Source: Hydrangea macrophylla
Taxonomy: Eukaryota > Streptophyta > Magnoliopsida > Cornales > Hydrangeaceae
NCBI GenBank assembly: GCA_033977485.1
Contig: CM066994.1
Coordinates: forward strand, 118,444,458-118,508,457
DNA: 64,000 nucleotides
Direction of reading: 5' to 3'
Below the pieces are notes generated by a model. That model was given only the letters and a program-made list of their open reading frames with translations, was not told where the DNA came from and did not search any database. Shown one piece after another: positions 43,768 to 54,463 of this stretch (its first letter is position 1; every line of letters begins with the position of its first letter). The position numbers and the translations under genes were made by a program.

Positions 43768-46700
43768 TCATTGATTTTCTTTGGAGTGATTACAACAAGA
43801 AATTGAAAGACGCCTCATTTGGGCCATTACAGACTCTGGGTGTGGGGGGAACCTATCACTAGACTCAAAGACCCACTCCTTCTTGTGCTCTCCTCCCAGG
43901 CCAGTAATAAAGCACTCTTCCGGACCTCCTGTCTTGGTGATTTTCTCCATCTCTTCTTCCTCAGCCTTCCCTTCCTCACTTTCTTCGCTCTCGGCAGCTT
44001 CCTCCACTATGCCCTCGACGTATTCACCTTTGGTCATTCCGGGATCCTCCTTCACGACCTCTGCGTTCCCTTCGCCTAGCAGATCTTTCATGGCAGAACC
44101 GTCTAGCGTACCAATCCAGTCCTTGGCAGCAACAGACTTTTCAGGCATTTGCAAAAATGAGTCTTTGTACCCAGAAAATTCATGGGAGAAGAAGATCTCG
44201 AACCCCGGCTTCATGCATTTGTCTTTTTGGTCCATCCATGGTTCTGGGAAACCAAAGAATGGGAAATCCTCTCCTTCCTTCACGAAGTATCCATTGAGAG
44301 TCTTTAAGTAAGGGTCTAGTGGCGCATCAAAAGCCTTCTTCTTTGCCCTTAGTTCCTTCTTTGTTGGCTGATACCCCAAGCCGTGAGTGTGAGTCTGAGT
44401 GGGAATTTTTGGAAGCTCCGGCAGGCCCTGAAGGTTCTTTCCCAGTCCTAATCCTGGAAAGAAGCCCATTTTCTTCATGATTCCTGCGACCACTGGACTA
44501 GCATACTGATCGAAATAGGGTGGTAGGGACTCTCCCGACTTTCCTTCTTCTATCACGCTGATGAACTCGAATCCTCCCATTTTCGCTTCTTCTTCTTGTA
44601 GCTGTAATTCTAGAACCGGTGCACTTGACGATGCTTCGGACGAACGAACCCAACTGTCTCCGAGGATATCACAGACTTTGTTTTCCCAGATATACTTGAC
44701 TTTTTGATGGATCGTCGATGGTATAGCGCCCAAACTGTCCAACCAAGGTCTTCCCAGCAGCAGATTGAAAGAAGCGGGGATATCGATGATTTGGAACTCA
44801 GCTTCTTTGTCCATTGGCCCGATAGCGAGATTAAGAAAGATAATGCCCATGACTGCTCTTTGGGTGTTTTCATATGCCCGGACCTTTTGTTGAGACGACA
44901 CAAAGGAAGATTCATCTAGGCCCATTCGCTTGGCTGTGCGGAAAGGACATACATTAAGAGCAGACCCGTTGTCAACGAGACAAGCGGGCACGGTGTTCCC
45001 CAAACATTCAACGATGATATACAGTGGTTTGTTGAGCGTGGGTCCTCCCGGAGGTAAGTCATTTGATGAAAAGGTGATAGCCGAAGTCGGAATCCTGTCG
45101 ATCAATCCTATGAGGTCTTCCGGGGTGGTGTCGACAGACACATCAGCCTGATTCAGAGCGTCTAGGACCGCCTGCCTATGGCGTTTGGAGGCAATCAGCA
45201 ACCCCCAGACAGTGATGTTAGCCTGAGTCTTCTTCATTTGCTTTAGGACCCGATCCTCTTCTTCTTCCTCGTTCATTTTTCCCTTTCCTTTCTCCAGCTC
45301 TCTCCCTGGGTGATCTTCCTCTAATTCATGCGGCTTGAAGTGCCTACCAGATCGAGTCAAGTGGTCGATCTCTTCTTTTGCCCAAATGTTGTCGGCTTTT
45401 GAAACGGTCTTTGAGCCTTCTTTTGCCTCTTCGTCGCTTTGATACCATAGATCATCCTCCCCTACCCGGCCTATGTTCCGGTCATTGCTTTCTTGGACCC
45501 ACCAATCTGACGGCCTTGTCACTTCGTTTTCCCATATCCCTGGCTGGCTTCCAAGCATGTAGATTCCCGAATTTTCTGGCAACTGATAGAACTTCTTTGG
45601 TTCTCCGACCTTTGTGATTAGCTTGGATGGATCGAATGCCGCTTCCTCTTCCCCTAAGAAATAAAGACCCCGCGGCGGTGGCATAGCACGATGGTTCGGC
45701 AGAGGATTCTTGGTGACGTTGGGGGCTTTGACAGGTGGCTCTGATATCACTTTGTTGTCAATGAGGTCCTGGATTTCGTGCCTTAATCTCATGCACCGAT
45801 CCGTTGAGTGGCCCTTTTGTTGATGATACTTGCAGTAGACATCTCCCTTGAAATGTGGTGGGAGTGGACTTGGCGGGGGTCGAGGTTCTAACTGACGGAG
45901 ATGCCCTTTTGCCAATAGCCTGTCGAGGGCGGTTGATAATGATACTCCCAAGTCTGAAAACTTCCTCAGTGACTTATCCTCCCCTCCTCTTGGATGGTTT
46001 CTGGTGATATCGAATTTTTTCTCTGGCTCGCTAAGTGCATTGACATCGGTGGGGCCAGAGTGACCCCCCGAGTGCCCTCCATTTGATCCATAACTGGGCC
46101 TTCGATATCGGTTCTGTGGCTCCTCCTTCTTGATTGTTCCTTCTTGAATTGCATCTTCGATTCTCGTCCCCACATCGAATACCTCGGCAAAGGTGTTGAT
46201 TGACTGAAATCTCATCTTTTCTTGATAAACTGGTTGCAGATTTTTCATCAGCATTCGGATCTGGTCTTTCTCAAGCGGCCTTTGTACCATTTTAGCTGCC
46301 TTTCCCCTCCATCGACTCAAATACTCGGCGAATGATTCTTTGTTCCCCTGCCTGGTCGTTTCCAAATCTCGGACAGTAACATCCAAATCCTGATTGTACT
46401 CGTATTGTGCCACAAACGCCTTGATCACTTCTTCCCATACTCTGGTTTTGGTTGGCTCAAGTGTAAGGTACCATGACAGAGCAGCTCCTGTTAAGGTTTG
46501 TTGAAATAGGACAGCCATCATGGCAGTGCTCAGTCCACTAGGCTGAAAAGCTCCTATGCACATTCGGACATGGCTGCGGGGATTGCCTGTGCCATCAAAC
46601 ATATCGAAAACTGGCATTTTGAAACCAGCTGGTAGCGTTTCGTGGACTCCGTCATACAATCCTTCTAGTTCCATCAGATAGGTATCCACTCCCTGAGCCT

Positions 46701-47013
46701 TGCGCATTACCCTTTCCAACTTTTCTATCTTCTCGGTCAACAGTTTCTCCTTCTCATCTTTCTCTCTGTCCCTATTGGCTCTTAGTGCATCGTTCCAATG
46801 TGCCTCTTGATCGTCAAACCAATCTCCGTCTCCTCCTCCCAAAGGCGGGTCTATAATGGGTGGAATTACATGCGGCGGCGGTCGGCGATTCAGCTCCTCT
46901 ATCATTCCCATCATGCGGTTCATGTTCTCGGCCTGTCTCCTCATTTGTTCCGCTTGCTGTTCGACTAGTACCCTTAATCCGGTCATCTCTTCGTTGTTCC
47001 TTTCTTCGGCCAT
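43768..47013 (-). CDS. Gag-protease polyprotein with G-patch, Tat element
   Basis: 1,081 aa, open throughout. Order: an N-terminal coiled region rich in Gln/Arg/Met (~10-40); the capsid core (~150-265, with GAALSWYLTLEP and SFAEYLSRWRGKA); a zinc knuckle of the Tat type CKYHQQKGHSTDRC (~391-404); an aspartic protease with LVDNGSALNVC (~672-684) and the partner loop FNLLLGRPWLDSLGA; then a G-patch motif around GFFPGLGLGKNLQG (~850). The tail is very acidic (EESEEGKAEEEEME). Protease and G-patch here, with RT in the next frame, is the usual Tat arrangement. The Met at 47013 is the first of the frame and lies 1.2 kb after the primer site. Confidence 0.93.
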   Translation of the reverse strand: MAEERNNEEMTGLRVLVEQQAEQMRRQAENMNRMMGMIEELNRRPPPHVIPPIIDPPLGGGDGDWFDDQEAHWNDALRANRDREKDEKEKLLTEKIEKLERVMRKAQGVDTYLMELEGLYDGVHETLPAGFKMPVFDMFDGTGNPRSHVRMCIGAFQPSGLSTAMMAVLFQQTLTGAALSWYLTLEPTKTRVWEEVIKAFVAQYEYNQDLDVTVRDLETTRQGNKESFAEYLSRWRGKAAKMVQRPLEKDQIRMLMKNLQPVYQEKMRFQSINTFAEVFDVGTRIEDAIQEGTIKKEEPQNRYRRPSYGSNGGHSGGHSGPTDVNALSEPEKKFDITRNHPRGGEDKSLRKFSDLGVSLSTALDRLLAKGHLRQLEPRPPPSPLPPHFKGDVYCKYHQQKGHSTDRCMRLRHEIQDLIDNKVISEPPVKAPNVTKNPLPNHRAMPPPRGLYFLGEEEAAFDPSKLITKVGEPKKFYQLPENSGIYMLGSQPGIWENEVTRPSDWWVQESNDRNIGRVGEDDLWYQSDEEAKEGSKTVSKADNIWAKEEIDHLTRSGRHFKPHELEEDHPGRELEKGKGKMNEEEEEDRVLKQMKKTQANITVWGLLIASKRHRQAVLDALNQADVSVDTTPEDLIGLIDRIPTSAITFSSNDLPPGGPTLNKPLYIIVECLGNTVPACLVDNGSALNVCPFRTAKRMGLDESSFVSSQQKVRAYENTQRAVMGIIFLNLAIGPMDKEAEFQIIDIPASFNLLLGRPWLDSLGAIPSTIHQKVKYIWENKVCDILGDSWVRSSEASSSAPVLELQLQEEEAKMGGFEFISVIEEGKSGESLPPYFDQYASPVVAGIMKKMGFFPGLGLGKNLQGLPELPKIPTQTHTHGLGYQPTKKELRAKKKAFDAPLDPYLKTLNGYFVKEGEDFPFFGFPEPWMDQKDKCMKPGFEIFFSHEFSGYKDSFLQMPEKSVAAKDWIGTLDGSAMKDLLGEGNAEVVKEDPGMTKGEYVEGIVEEAAESEESEEGKAEEEEMEKITKTGGPEECFITGLGGEHKKEWVFESSDRFPPHPESVMAQMRRLSISCCNHSKENQ

Positions 47014-48178
47014 GTTAGCGTATCCTCTCCTTACAAGTCTTGCCGTAGGATCCCTGAACCACGCTTGATTGGCTATTTTTGCTCCTACAGCAGATTTTAA
47101 GCTTTATTATTTTTTTAGAATACCTTTTTACCTTTATTTTAGCAAAACTTTTATTTTGTATGTCATGCGGATGCAATGCATGTGTGTGTGTGTGCCTACT
47201 CTATATGCCAAAGAAAAAGAAAAACCTAGTCCTAACACATAAGCACATAAGCACATAAAACCCTTACCCATGTCAAGTACGATGATTTCTCCATTCATTG
47301 TGACCCTCTTTACCCTTCGATGTCTGAAAATTTTTAGGATTTTCGAAATTCATTTGAAAGATAGCATTTCTGATGAAATCTTTAGAAAATAATTTTCAAG
47401 AATTTTGGATCACGCTTTTCAAAAAGTGATTGGGTTGAAACTCCTGTTTTGAAAAGTGTCTTAGCTGATGAATAACCTTGGTTTGGCTCTGAAGTTTTAA
47501 TCAAAAATGAACTGCCAAATTTTTCGGAAAAGCGATTGAAAACTTTGGAATAAAGACGGCAAAATTTGTTTGCTTTCAAAGATGGATTTAAAACTCTTTG
47601 GGCAGAAGGATCACATGATTGGATTATCACCGTACTTTTCATGAATTTGGATACATACAAGGTCAATGATGCTTAGCTAGACATGATATAAGAAGTATAA
47701 TCTTATAATCAGGGTTCGGCATGTTCTCCAAATGTCGCAGAACATGAGGAGAATTTGCTAAAAGGTGATTAAAGGATTATACGTTTTTTATCAAGCAAGC
47801 ATCGTCATCATCTCAAATAATCCCTTCCGGGCATACAAAACTTCCTAGCACATAAACCTAATCAAGAGCTGATTTCCTAAATTTGAAAGGTTCTATAGAA
47901 ACTATTATGCACAGGCTGGGTTTTGGTCAAATAAGGGACCCTTGACACACACCCGATAGGATGCTTCATATACCAAATCATGGTACGAGATCAAGGGTGA
48001 TCACACAGTCCCATGATGACTTGACCGACCGGGTTGCCCCGAGCCTCCAAGGTCATAGTTCCGTGCAATCGACTAGCTGGACATGCAAGTGAAATGCAAC
48101 AGGCACACAAAGATTGATTAATTCGATTAAAAGGATATTTTTCAAGTCTAATCCTCAAGTGAACCCAAAATCAGAATT
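47014..48178 (-). other. Untranslated leader of the Tat element
   Basis: Between the primer site and gag. No convincing extra ORF is seen, unlike full Ogre elements, which have an ORF1 here. The 94-codon ORF at 47666-47382 shows no recognisable features. Confidence 0.6.
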
Positions 48179-48228
48179 CTGGTCTGCGAAACCAGAGATT
48201 CTGGGTTCGATCCCCAACAAAGTCGCCA
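48179..48228 (-). other. Extended primer-binding site, tRNA-Arg
   Basis: On the plus strand these 50 bases read as the 3' two-thirds of a tRNA: anticodon arm CTGGT-CTGCGAA-ACCAG, variable AGATT, T-arm with GGTTCGATCCCC, and the acceptor end AGTCGCCA. It closely resembles plant tRNA-Arg(ACG) with about five changes. In element sense it is therefore complementary to the tRNA and starts TGGCGACT, a few bases from the 5' LTR end. Typical primer sites match only ~12-18 bases. Confidence 0.85.
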
Positions 48229-48233
48229 GATTA

Positions 48234-51164
48234 TGGATATTGCAGGTTGACTTACCCACAGCTTTTCAAAATCAAAACAAATGAGTCGCCACTTAATTTT
48301 AAAAGGAAAATTAAGAAACCATTTTGAAAGGAAACTGATCTTTTGCGAAACCAAAGATTAACTAGGTCCGGGGATTATGGAATGAGAGAGGAAGGAGCCC
48401 GTCGGACTAAAACACCCTCTCTCATCCTATCTTGCGATAGGCCTCTACTCAACATCCTTTTAATCAAATTTATTAATCTAAGCATGCCCTCAACTAATAC
48501 ATATATATATACATCACAAAAGCATGTCCAAAGGGTGTAAAATTGCAATTGACAAAATACCATTCAAAAGCCACAAAATTCAGGTAACAAGCGATATGAT
48601 ATGCAATAGAGGACAAGTGAACTTACCCGAGATCCAGCAGCGATAATAAACGTGCAATGCATGCGAATAAAATAAAATCCTAAAAAAGAGTCTCTAATCA
48701 TATATACACATAAGGCAAAACCTAATTCTAAGGTGTCGCGCATTAAGTCGAAAAATCAATAAAAACAAGAAATTAAGATAAACTAAAGAGGAGTTCTAGA
48801 AATCGTACCTTAATAGCGCTACAAAACAAAGGGTTAGTCCATATGATATGCATAACAAAATGACAATCCTAAATTTCTAGCTTAAATCTATCTAATGTAA
48901 TTAAATCCAAAGCAAATAAGTCTTAATTACAAATGTCGAATCATATAGATGAATATGTACATGGACAAGGATAAACTATGAAGTACTCTTAAACCTTGAA
49001 TTCAAGCTCAACTAATCATTATTAAAGCATGGTTTAAGCCTTAGATCATAGAAAAGTCATTTAGACCCATATTTACAAAGTAAGTCAAATGTGTCATAAA
49101 ACTCTGAAAATTGCAAAAGCAGACCAGAACTTAAAAGAAATAAAAAGCACATCTCCCATGGTTTGATCTTGATGATTTTTGGACTCAATATGCCTCTGTG
49201 AGTCTAGTTTTCAAATCAAAAAGAAAATCAAAGTTCCAACGGTCGGATCTCCGGGAATATGCAAAATACTAGACGTCACTCAGCACTTTACAACCTTCTG
49301 TCCAGAATTCTTGCACGATTTATTAAAAATAGCAAAAAAATCCGAATTGCCTTGTTCTTTTTAGGGTGACTTCCTAACACATTAATCTTCATAGAAAAAA
49401 TTATTTGGAGCCACAAACACTTTATTAGAACTCTGATTTAATTGTTTCAAAAGAGTGTCACTATTCTGAAACTATTCTGAAATTCTGGACAGATTGTATT
49501 TGTGTCACAAAACTCATGATCAAACCATGCTAAACGTGAAACCACCTTAAAAAAAAAATTACAGCGGTAGAATATTGTATTATTGACACTTTCCCGTTGG
49601 TTTCACTTGATTTCAACGGTTAGATTTCGAACTAAAAATCTTTGATCAAAAACAGTTTGTGGATTCACTGTTTTTACTTTGCTAGTTCAATTTTTATTTG
49701 GTAACTCCAACTATTAAACCATGAAGTTGAGTTGAACCAAACCACTTCTCTTACCATTTGATGGCCATTAGAGACTATAAACCTTTATTCTTCATAGATT
49801 TCAAATGAAATATGGATAGATTTCATGAAATCTACAAGATAAGGAATCTAAACCATGGAGATGAGTTTAGACTCAAAACTACCTTCTCCTACCATTTGAT
49901 GGTCATTGGAGAAGGAGACATGACTATGACTCATGAGTCCTAAAGGAATATAGGAGGGATTCCTCAAGACATCAAATTTAGAAGATCCAAGTCATGAGTA
50001 TGGACTTGGATCCTCTTATGAAGTGGTGATCAAACTTTGACTCCTATGTGAAGCACAAGCCTACATGGGATTCAAAAGATCATGCTCAAGAGATCAAAAG
50101 AGATATTGAAGATCTCCAAGACCTTCAAGAGAAAAATATAAGCAAAGAAAGTGGAAGAGAGTAATATGGAGACAAAAGAAACTCCTAAGTTACTTGATAA
50201 ACAAAAAAATAGTGAAAGATTCTAGGATTACAGATTTTAAAAGAAGAAAGAATAAGCCAATAATCTATGGTTAGAGGATCACCTCCAAATTATCCTCAAA
50301 GTTTTCTTTTCTTTGAAGATCTTCCAAGCTCTTCTCTCTAATTCTCTAAACACTCTCTTTTCTCTCTAAAAATGTTGGTGTAATGGAAGTATTTTTTGTA
50401 TAGGACTTCTCTCCCAATGTGTTTTTTTTTGGTGTTTTTCTTGGTCTCTTCTCTTTTAGGAAGATCCTTTCTCTTTTATAAGCAAAATTACCAGGTATTT
50501 TTGGTGAATTTCGGAGCAAAAAATAGGTGTAATTCCCTCATTAGTTGGTACAATGTGTACTTTATGAAATTATGCAGACTGCTGTCCAGCGCGGCAGTCC
50601 AGATACTGACGCGGCAGTCCGTGACTGCCGCTGCGGCATTCATCAAATGTCGTTGCGGCACTTCATGACTGCCGCGCGGCATTCACCAAATGCCGCGGCA
50701 ATTAATTGATTGCTGCATTTTTGTCAGTCTTACTTTATTAGTTTTTTGTTCTTATTCGCATGCGCATACGTATTGCTCGTCAAAATACAGACTTTAAAAG
50801 CAAACGGCAGTCAGAAACCTGGAGCGGCACTTGGTGAGTGCCGGCACGGCACTCTGTGACTGCCGTGCGGCAGTCACCGAGTGCCGCGGAAGCCTGCCGT
50901 GTGCCGGTTTTGACTAAAATTCCCCTTTTAGGTCTTTTCTCTTTTTGAAACAAATTATTTTTGAATATCTTTTCCAAAAGTTGTGTTTTATATCTGAATT
51001 TTCCTAAATACCTGGTATTTTCCTCTTTCTGTGAAATTTTATCGCGTTTTGGAGAATTTTCTGAAGAGCTTGGAATACTTCGATTTTTTCGGTCATTGTC
51101 ATCATTGGACGTGGAGGTGACGCTCTCCTAAATTCGACGGCCGGTCAAAATTGGGGTGTCTACA
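48234..51164 (-). repeat. 5' LTR of Tat element
   Basis: 2,931 bp in plus coordinates TGGATATTGC...TGTCTACA. Contains the palindrome cluster at 50578-50905. TATA-like sites in element sense are ATATAAAAC near 50990 and CTTATAAAAG near 50480; which one is used cannot be told. The left boundary is inferred from closeness to the primer site. Confidence 0.82.
50578..50905. repeat. GC-rich palindrome cluster in the Tat LTR
   Basis: Repeated CGGCAGTC...GACTGCCG and CGGCACT...AGTGCCG imperfect palindromes. The near-identical 32880-33200 cluster lies in the 3' LTR. Confidence 0.88.
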
Positions 51165-51698
51165 GCATATCAGAAATTATTATTTCAAAAATTATTTTCA
51201 AATTTGTCATGACATAAAAAAGCTTTCCAATGCCAATTTTGAAATTTTCAGAATTTTTATATTATGTTTTGATTCTAAAATTTCAGAAATATCAAAATTT
51301 TTTGAATTTTTCTCGGATTTTTTTGGAATGGCAACAGAAGAGAGCCTTTTACCAACTCCCACCCGGCCACTCCCATTTAAATGTACTCGTACTCTGATCC
51401 TGGTCCTCTCCCCTCTTAGTTTATAATAAATCCAACTCCACTTCACCTTGTTTGGCCTAAGAGAATTTTTTTCAATTCTGATAGTCTACAGTATAACTCA
51501 GAGAGAACAATCAATTACTTCTTCTTTAACTCTAATATTAGAGTGTCAACCAAAATATGGTATTGTGCACAATATTATAACTAATGCCATTCAAAAAAGA
51601 GTCAATAGACACACTATTTGCAATATGTCACAATTATTGTTAGTTGTTTATATAACCATGTTATTTTAGTAAATAAAAAAAAAAAAAAAAAAAAAAGA
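51165..51698. other. Flank of the Tat element, no gene seen
   Basis: AT-rich DNA ending in a 20+ base A-run at about 51675-51696. No supported feature. Confidence 0.5.
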
Positions 51699-52764
51699 AG
51701 GGTTAAATAAATTTTATCCTCGTATGGTTAGGCTCATTTTCACTTTACACTCTTATGGTCAAAGTTGTTAAAATAGCGATCCGGATCGTAGGATCGTATT
51801 GATCGTAGGATCGTACGATCTTACGATTCTACGATCCAATATTACTAAATAGATCCGAATTGCATAAAAATTGTAGAGCTTACAAGATCGTGGTAGGATC
51901 GTAGTAGGATCAGTAGGATCGTAGAAGGATCGTCAATGGCTGGTCTATCACCAAAGCTAGTCAGCGATGGCTAGAATACAATCTAATTGACAAAATCTGA
52001 TGGGAATTTAAGAATGATGATCTAATTTAGTTTCTGTACTTTCTATTGTTCTTTTGAGAATTTAAAAATTCTAAGGTTGAACTATCTTTTGTGACTATTT
52101 ATTCAAACTAGGCACTTTATTTGCATTGATGGTAATTGAAGTTAGACTATTTTGTGTTAGAAATGTTGTTTTATACTATTTAAGTTATCAAGACCTTTTA
52201 AACGAGTGAAATACATGCCTTTTTAAGTTTTGGTAGGATCTTACGATCCCCGATCCGATCCTACGAACTCGAAAACAATTGTAACGTAGGATACCGATTT
52301 TAAAAACCTTGCTTATGTTTTAAAACTGGACACTTAGCCCTCTTGTAGTTTTGGACTAATGTGACAGTACTAAGATTTCTCTCAAAATAACCCCACATGG
52401 GGATTAAGTGTTAAAATTAGCCCTACATAGGAGAGTTTAAATGTCAAAATTAACCCCATATAGGCAGTTAACCCCAAAATTATCCCCACAATGGGGTTAT
52501 GTGACAAAAATTAGTACCACAAAGGTGGGTTAAATGATAGTATATATTATCCCCACATAGGGGATTAACCCTAAAATTAACCTCATAAAGGGGGTTAAGT
52601 ATTAATATTTTCAGCCAATTTCATAATTTTCATCAATTTTGAGAGAAATTTTAACTATTTCACTTAATCCCGAAACCACAAGGGGGGTAAAGTGTCCACT
52701 TTTGAAGCACATAGAGTAAAGTGAAAACGAGTCTAACCACAAGGGGTAAAATATAATTAGCCCT
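51699..52764. mobile_element. MITE-like inverted-repeat element hosting a second MITE
   Basis: Ends AGGGTTAAATAAATTTTATCC and (reverse complement of the right end) AGGGCTAATTATATTTTACC continue as ~100-base diverged inverted repeats, through GGTTAG-CTC-TTTTCACTTTAC. The centre (52380-52620) has six or so degenerate units containing CCCCACATAGGGG-type palindromes and TTAAAATTA. No transposase seen. The A-rich flank prevents a clear target call. Confidence 0.7.
51760..52311. mobile_element. hAT-type MITE nested in the left arm
   Basis: 552 bp with ends CAAAGTTGTTAAAATAGCG and (reverse complement) CAAGGTTTTTAAAATCGG. An 8-bp flanking repeat has one mismatch (CTTATGGT 51752-51759, CTTATGTT 52312-52319). 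The interior is full of GGATCGTA / TACGATCC repeats. Confidence 0.82.
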
Positions 52765-52884
52765 AAAAAAAATAGTGGTAAACTAGTAAATTCATAGAGC
52801 AATCGAGACACGGCGAGTTTATAGATTTTTTTACAGACTTTGCCCCTATCGACTCCTATTGGGTTTTGGATTTGAATTCTCAAA

Positions 52885-53056
52885 GAGTACTGCTAGGAAC
52901 ACCTAAACATGACACCTAAACTATCCAGTTGTTGATGTGCTGTGGTAGTTTTGAAATTAATTCGAACTTTGTTTAGTAACTAATGAATAGTTTTGGAAAT
53001 CCACATCAGCAGGTGGATAGTTTAGGTGTCCTGTTTAGGTATACCTAGTATTACTC
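52885..53056. mobile_element. Small palindromic MITE
   Basis: 172 bp; ends GAGTACTGCTAGG and (reverse complement) GAGTAATACTAGG. Arms of ~50 bases share ACACCTAAACTATCCA and TGATGTG. Family not assigned. Confidence 0.7.
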
Positions 53057-53391
53057 ATTATCAAAACCAAACCTAATCTTATTGTACCTCCTCCACATCC
53101 GCTCCATTAGAGAAGGGACTGGGTTTTGCTATCTCTATATACATTCAATAATGCCAGACCCACACAAAATTCCACACAAAACAATCATTACCCTTGTTTC
53201 CAGTGGCCCCCATTTATACTATTACCCACGTGATTTGTACTCATTGGTAGCGTGTATCACATGTGTTAGACACGTGGTACTCTCAAGGTACCTATAAAGT
53301 TTTTACTTTTTAATGGATAGTTCTAATTAGGGAGTATTTTAGCATACCAGCATGAGACTTTTTTGAAAGGCGGAATAGTTCAACGATATGC
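53057..53391. other. Intergenic, no gene seen
   Basis: Short unassigned stretch between the MITE and the retroelement fragment. Confidence 0.5.
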
Positions 53392-54463
53392 CGACTAAGC
53401 CGTCTAGACTAGCAGAGTTGTATGTGAAAGAGATTGTGAGACTACATAGAGTTCCAGCAGTAATTGTATCAGATTGTGATAGTAGTTTTAAGTTGAGGTT
53501 TTGGAGAAGTTTCCAAAAGGCTATGGGTACCAAGTTAAGTTTCAGTACTGCATTTCATCCTTAGACCGATGGGCAGTCAGAGCGAATGATTCAGACGCTA
53601 GAAGATATGTTTAGACTTTGTGTTCTAGATTTTGGAAGTGATTGGGAGAAACACCTATTATTGATTGAATTTGCTTACAACAACGGATTTCAATCGAGTA
53701 TTGGTTTGGCACCTTATGAAGCATTGTATGGGCATAAGTGTTGATCTCCAGTTTGTTGGACCGAGGTTGGAGAAAGAAGGTTGATAGGACCAGAGATAGT
53801 ACAGTTGACTACGAAAAAGGTGAATCTAATCCAGGAGCAATTTAAGGTGGCTCAGAGTCGTTATAAGAGTTATGCGGACTCTAAGCGACGACCAATAACG
53901 TTTGAAGTGGGAGACTTAGTGTGGTTGAGAGTATCACCTTCAAAAGGCATTATCCAATTTGGAAAGCGAGGGAAACTTAACCCGAGATTTGTAGGACCGT
54001 TTGAGATCCTAGAGAAAGTGGGACCAGTGGCTTACCAACTAGCCGTATCGTCCGAGTTGGAGCATGTATATAATGTTTTTCATGTGTCAATGTTGAGACA
54101 GTGTATGACTGATACGAGTAAGAACATCGTACCAGATCCATTATAGATCCAAGAAGACTTGACCTACATAGAGCATCCAGTAGAGATCTTGGATCGAAAA
54201 GAGTAAGTATTGAGAACGAAGGCAATTCTGATGGTGAAAGTATTGTGAGATAGTCATACGATTGAGGAAGCAACGTGGGAGAACGAGGAAGAGATGAGGA
54301 ATAAGTATCCCTCTCTTTTCAATGTTTGAGGTATAAGTTTAGGGATAAACTTCCTTTTTGGAGGAGAGAGTTGTCACACCCGTCCTGGGAAAAGTACATT
54401 CAATTTTAAATGCATATTTGAATTCTGAAATTATTAATGTTGATTAATAATTGAGATGAGGTT
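53392..54463 (+). pseudogene. 3' end of a decayed family A pol plus LTR start
   Basis: From 53392 the sequence parallels the family A integrase from [14 protein letters not shown] onward: the core TAFHP and GQSERM near 53570, FAYNNGFQS near 53680, and the chromodomain end TWENEEEMR near 54280. Several stops interrupt it (for example at about 53562, 53742, 54144, 54205 and 54247). A purine tract (GGAGGAGAGAGT) and 91 bases of a family A LTR (TGTCACACCCGTCC from 54373) follow, until the family B element interrupts at 54464. The 5' part of the element is missing. Confidence 0.88.

Larger units (their letters stand above)
31064..51164 (-). mobile_element. Giant Tat/Ogre-lineage Ty3/gypsy element with antisense cargo
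   Basis: About 20.1 kb, read on the minus strand: 5' LTR 51164-48234, primer site, leader, gag-protease (47013-43768), pol (43763-40386), 6.9 kb of cargo on the plus strand, purine tract, and 3' LTR 33472-31064. The size, TGTAGACACC LTR start, tRNA-Arg primer, G-patch domain and second RNase H domain are marks of the Tat branch (Ogre, Grande, Retand relatives). The LTRs differ at about 28 of 2,409 comparable positions by eye, so it is recent. The 3' LTR lacks its terminal 522 bases, so no target duplication can be checked. Gag and pol frames are open. Confidence 0.9.

Noticed and set aside
43819..46190. Several plus-strand ORFs of 70-140 codons across gag
   Set aside because: Antisense shadows of the gag-protease ORF, with no promoter or homology, unlike the two real antisense genes at 35-40 kb.
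48179..48228. Possible tRNA-Arg gene
   Set aside because: Only the 3' part from the anticodon arm is present; D-arm and 5' acceptor strand are missing, and it sits exactly at the primer-site position of the Tat element.
53781..54146. Open 121-codon ORF as a separate gene
   Set aside because: It is the stretch between two stop codons of a decayed family A integrase/chromodomain region.
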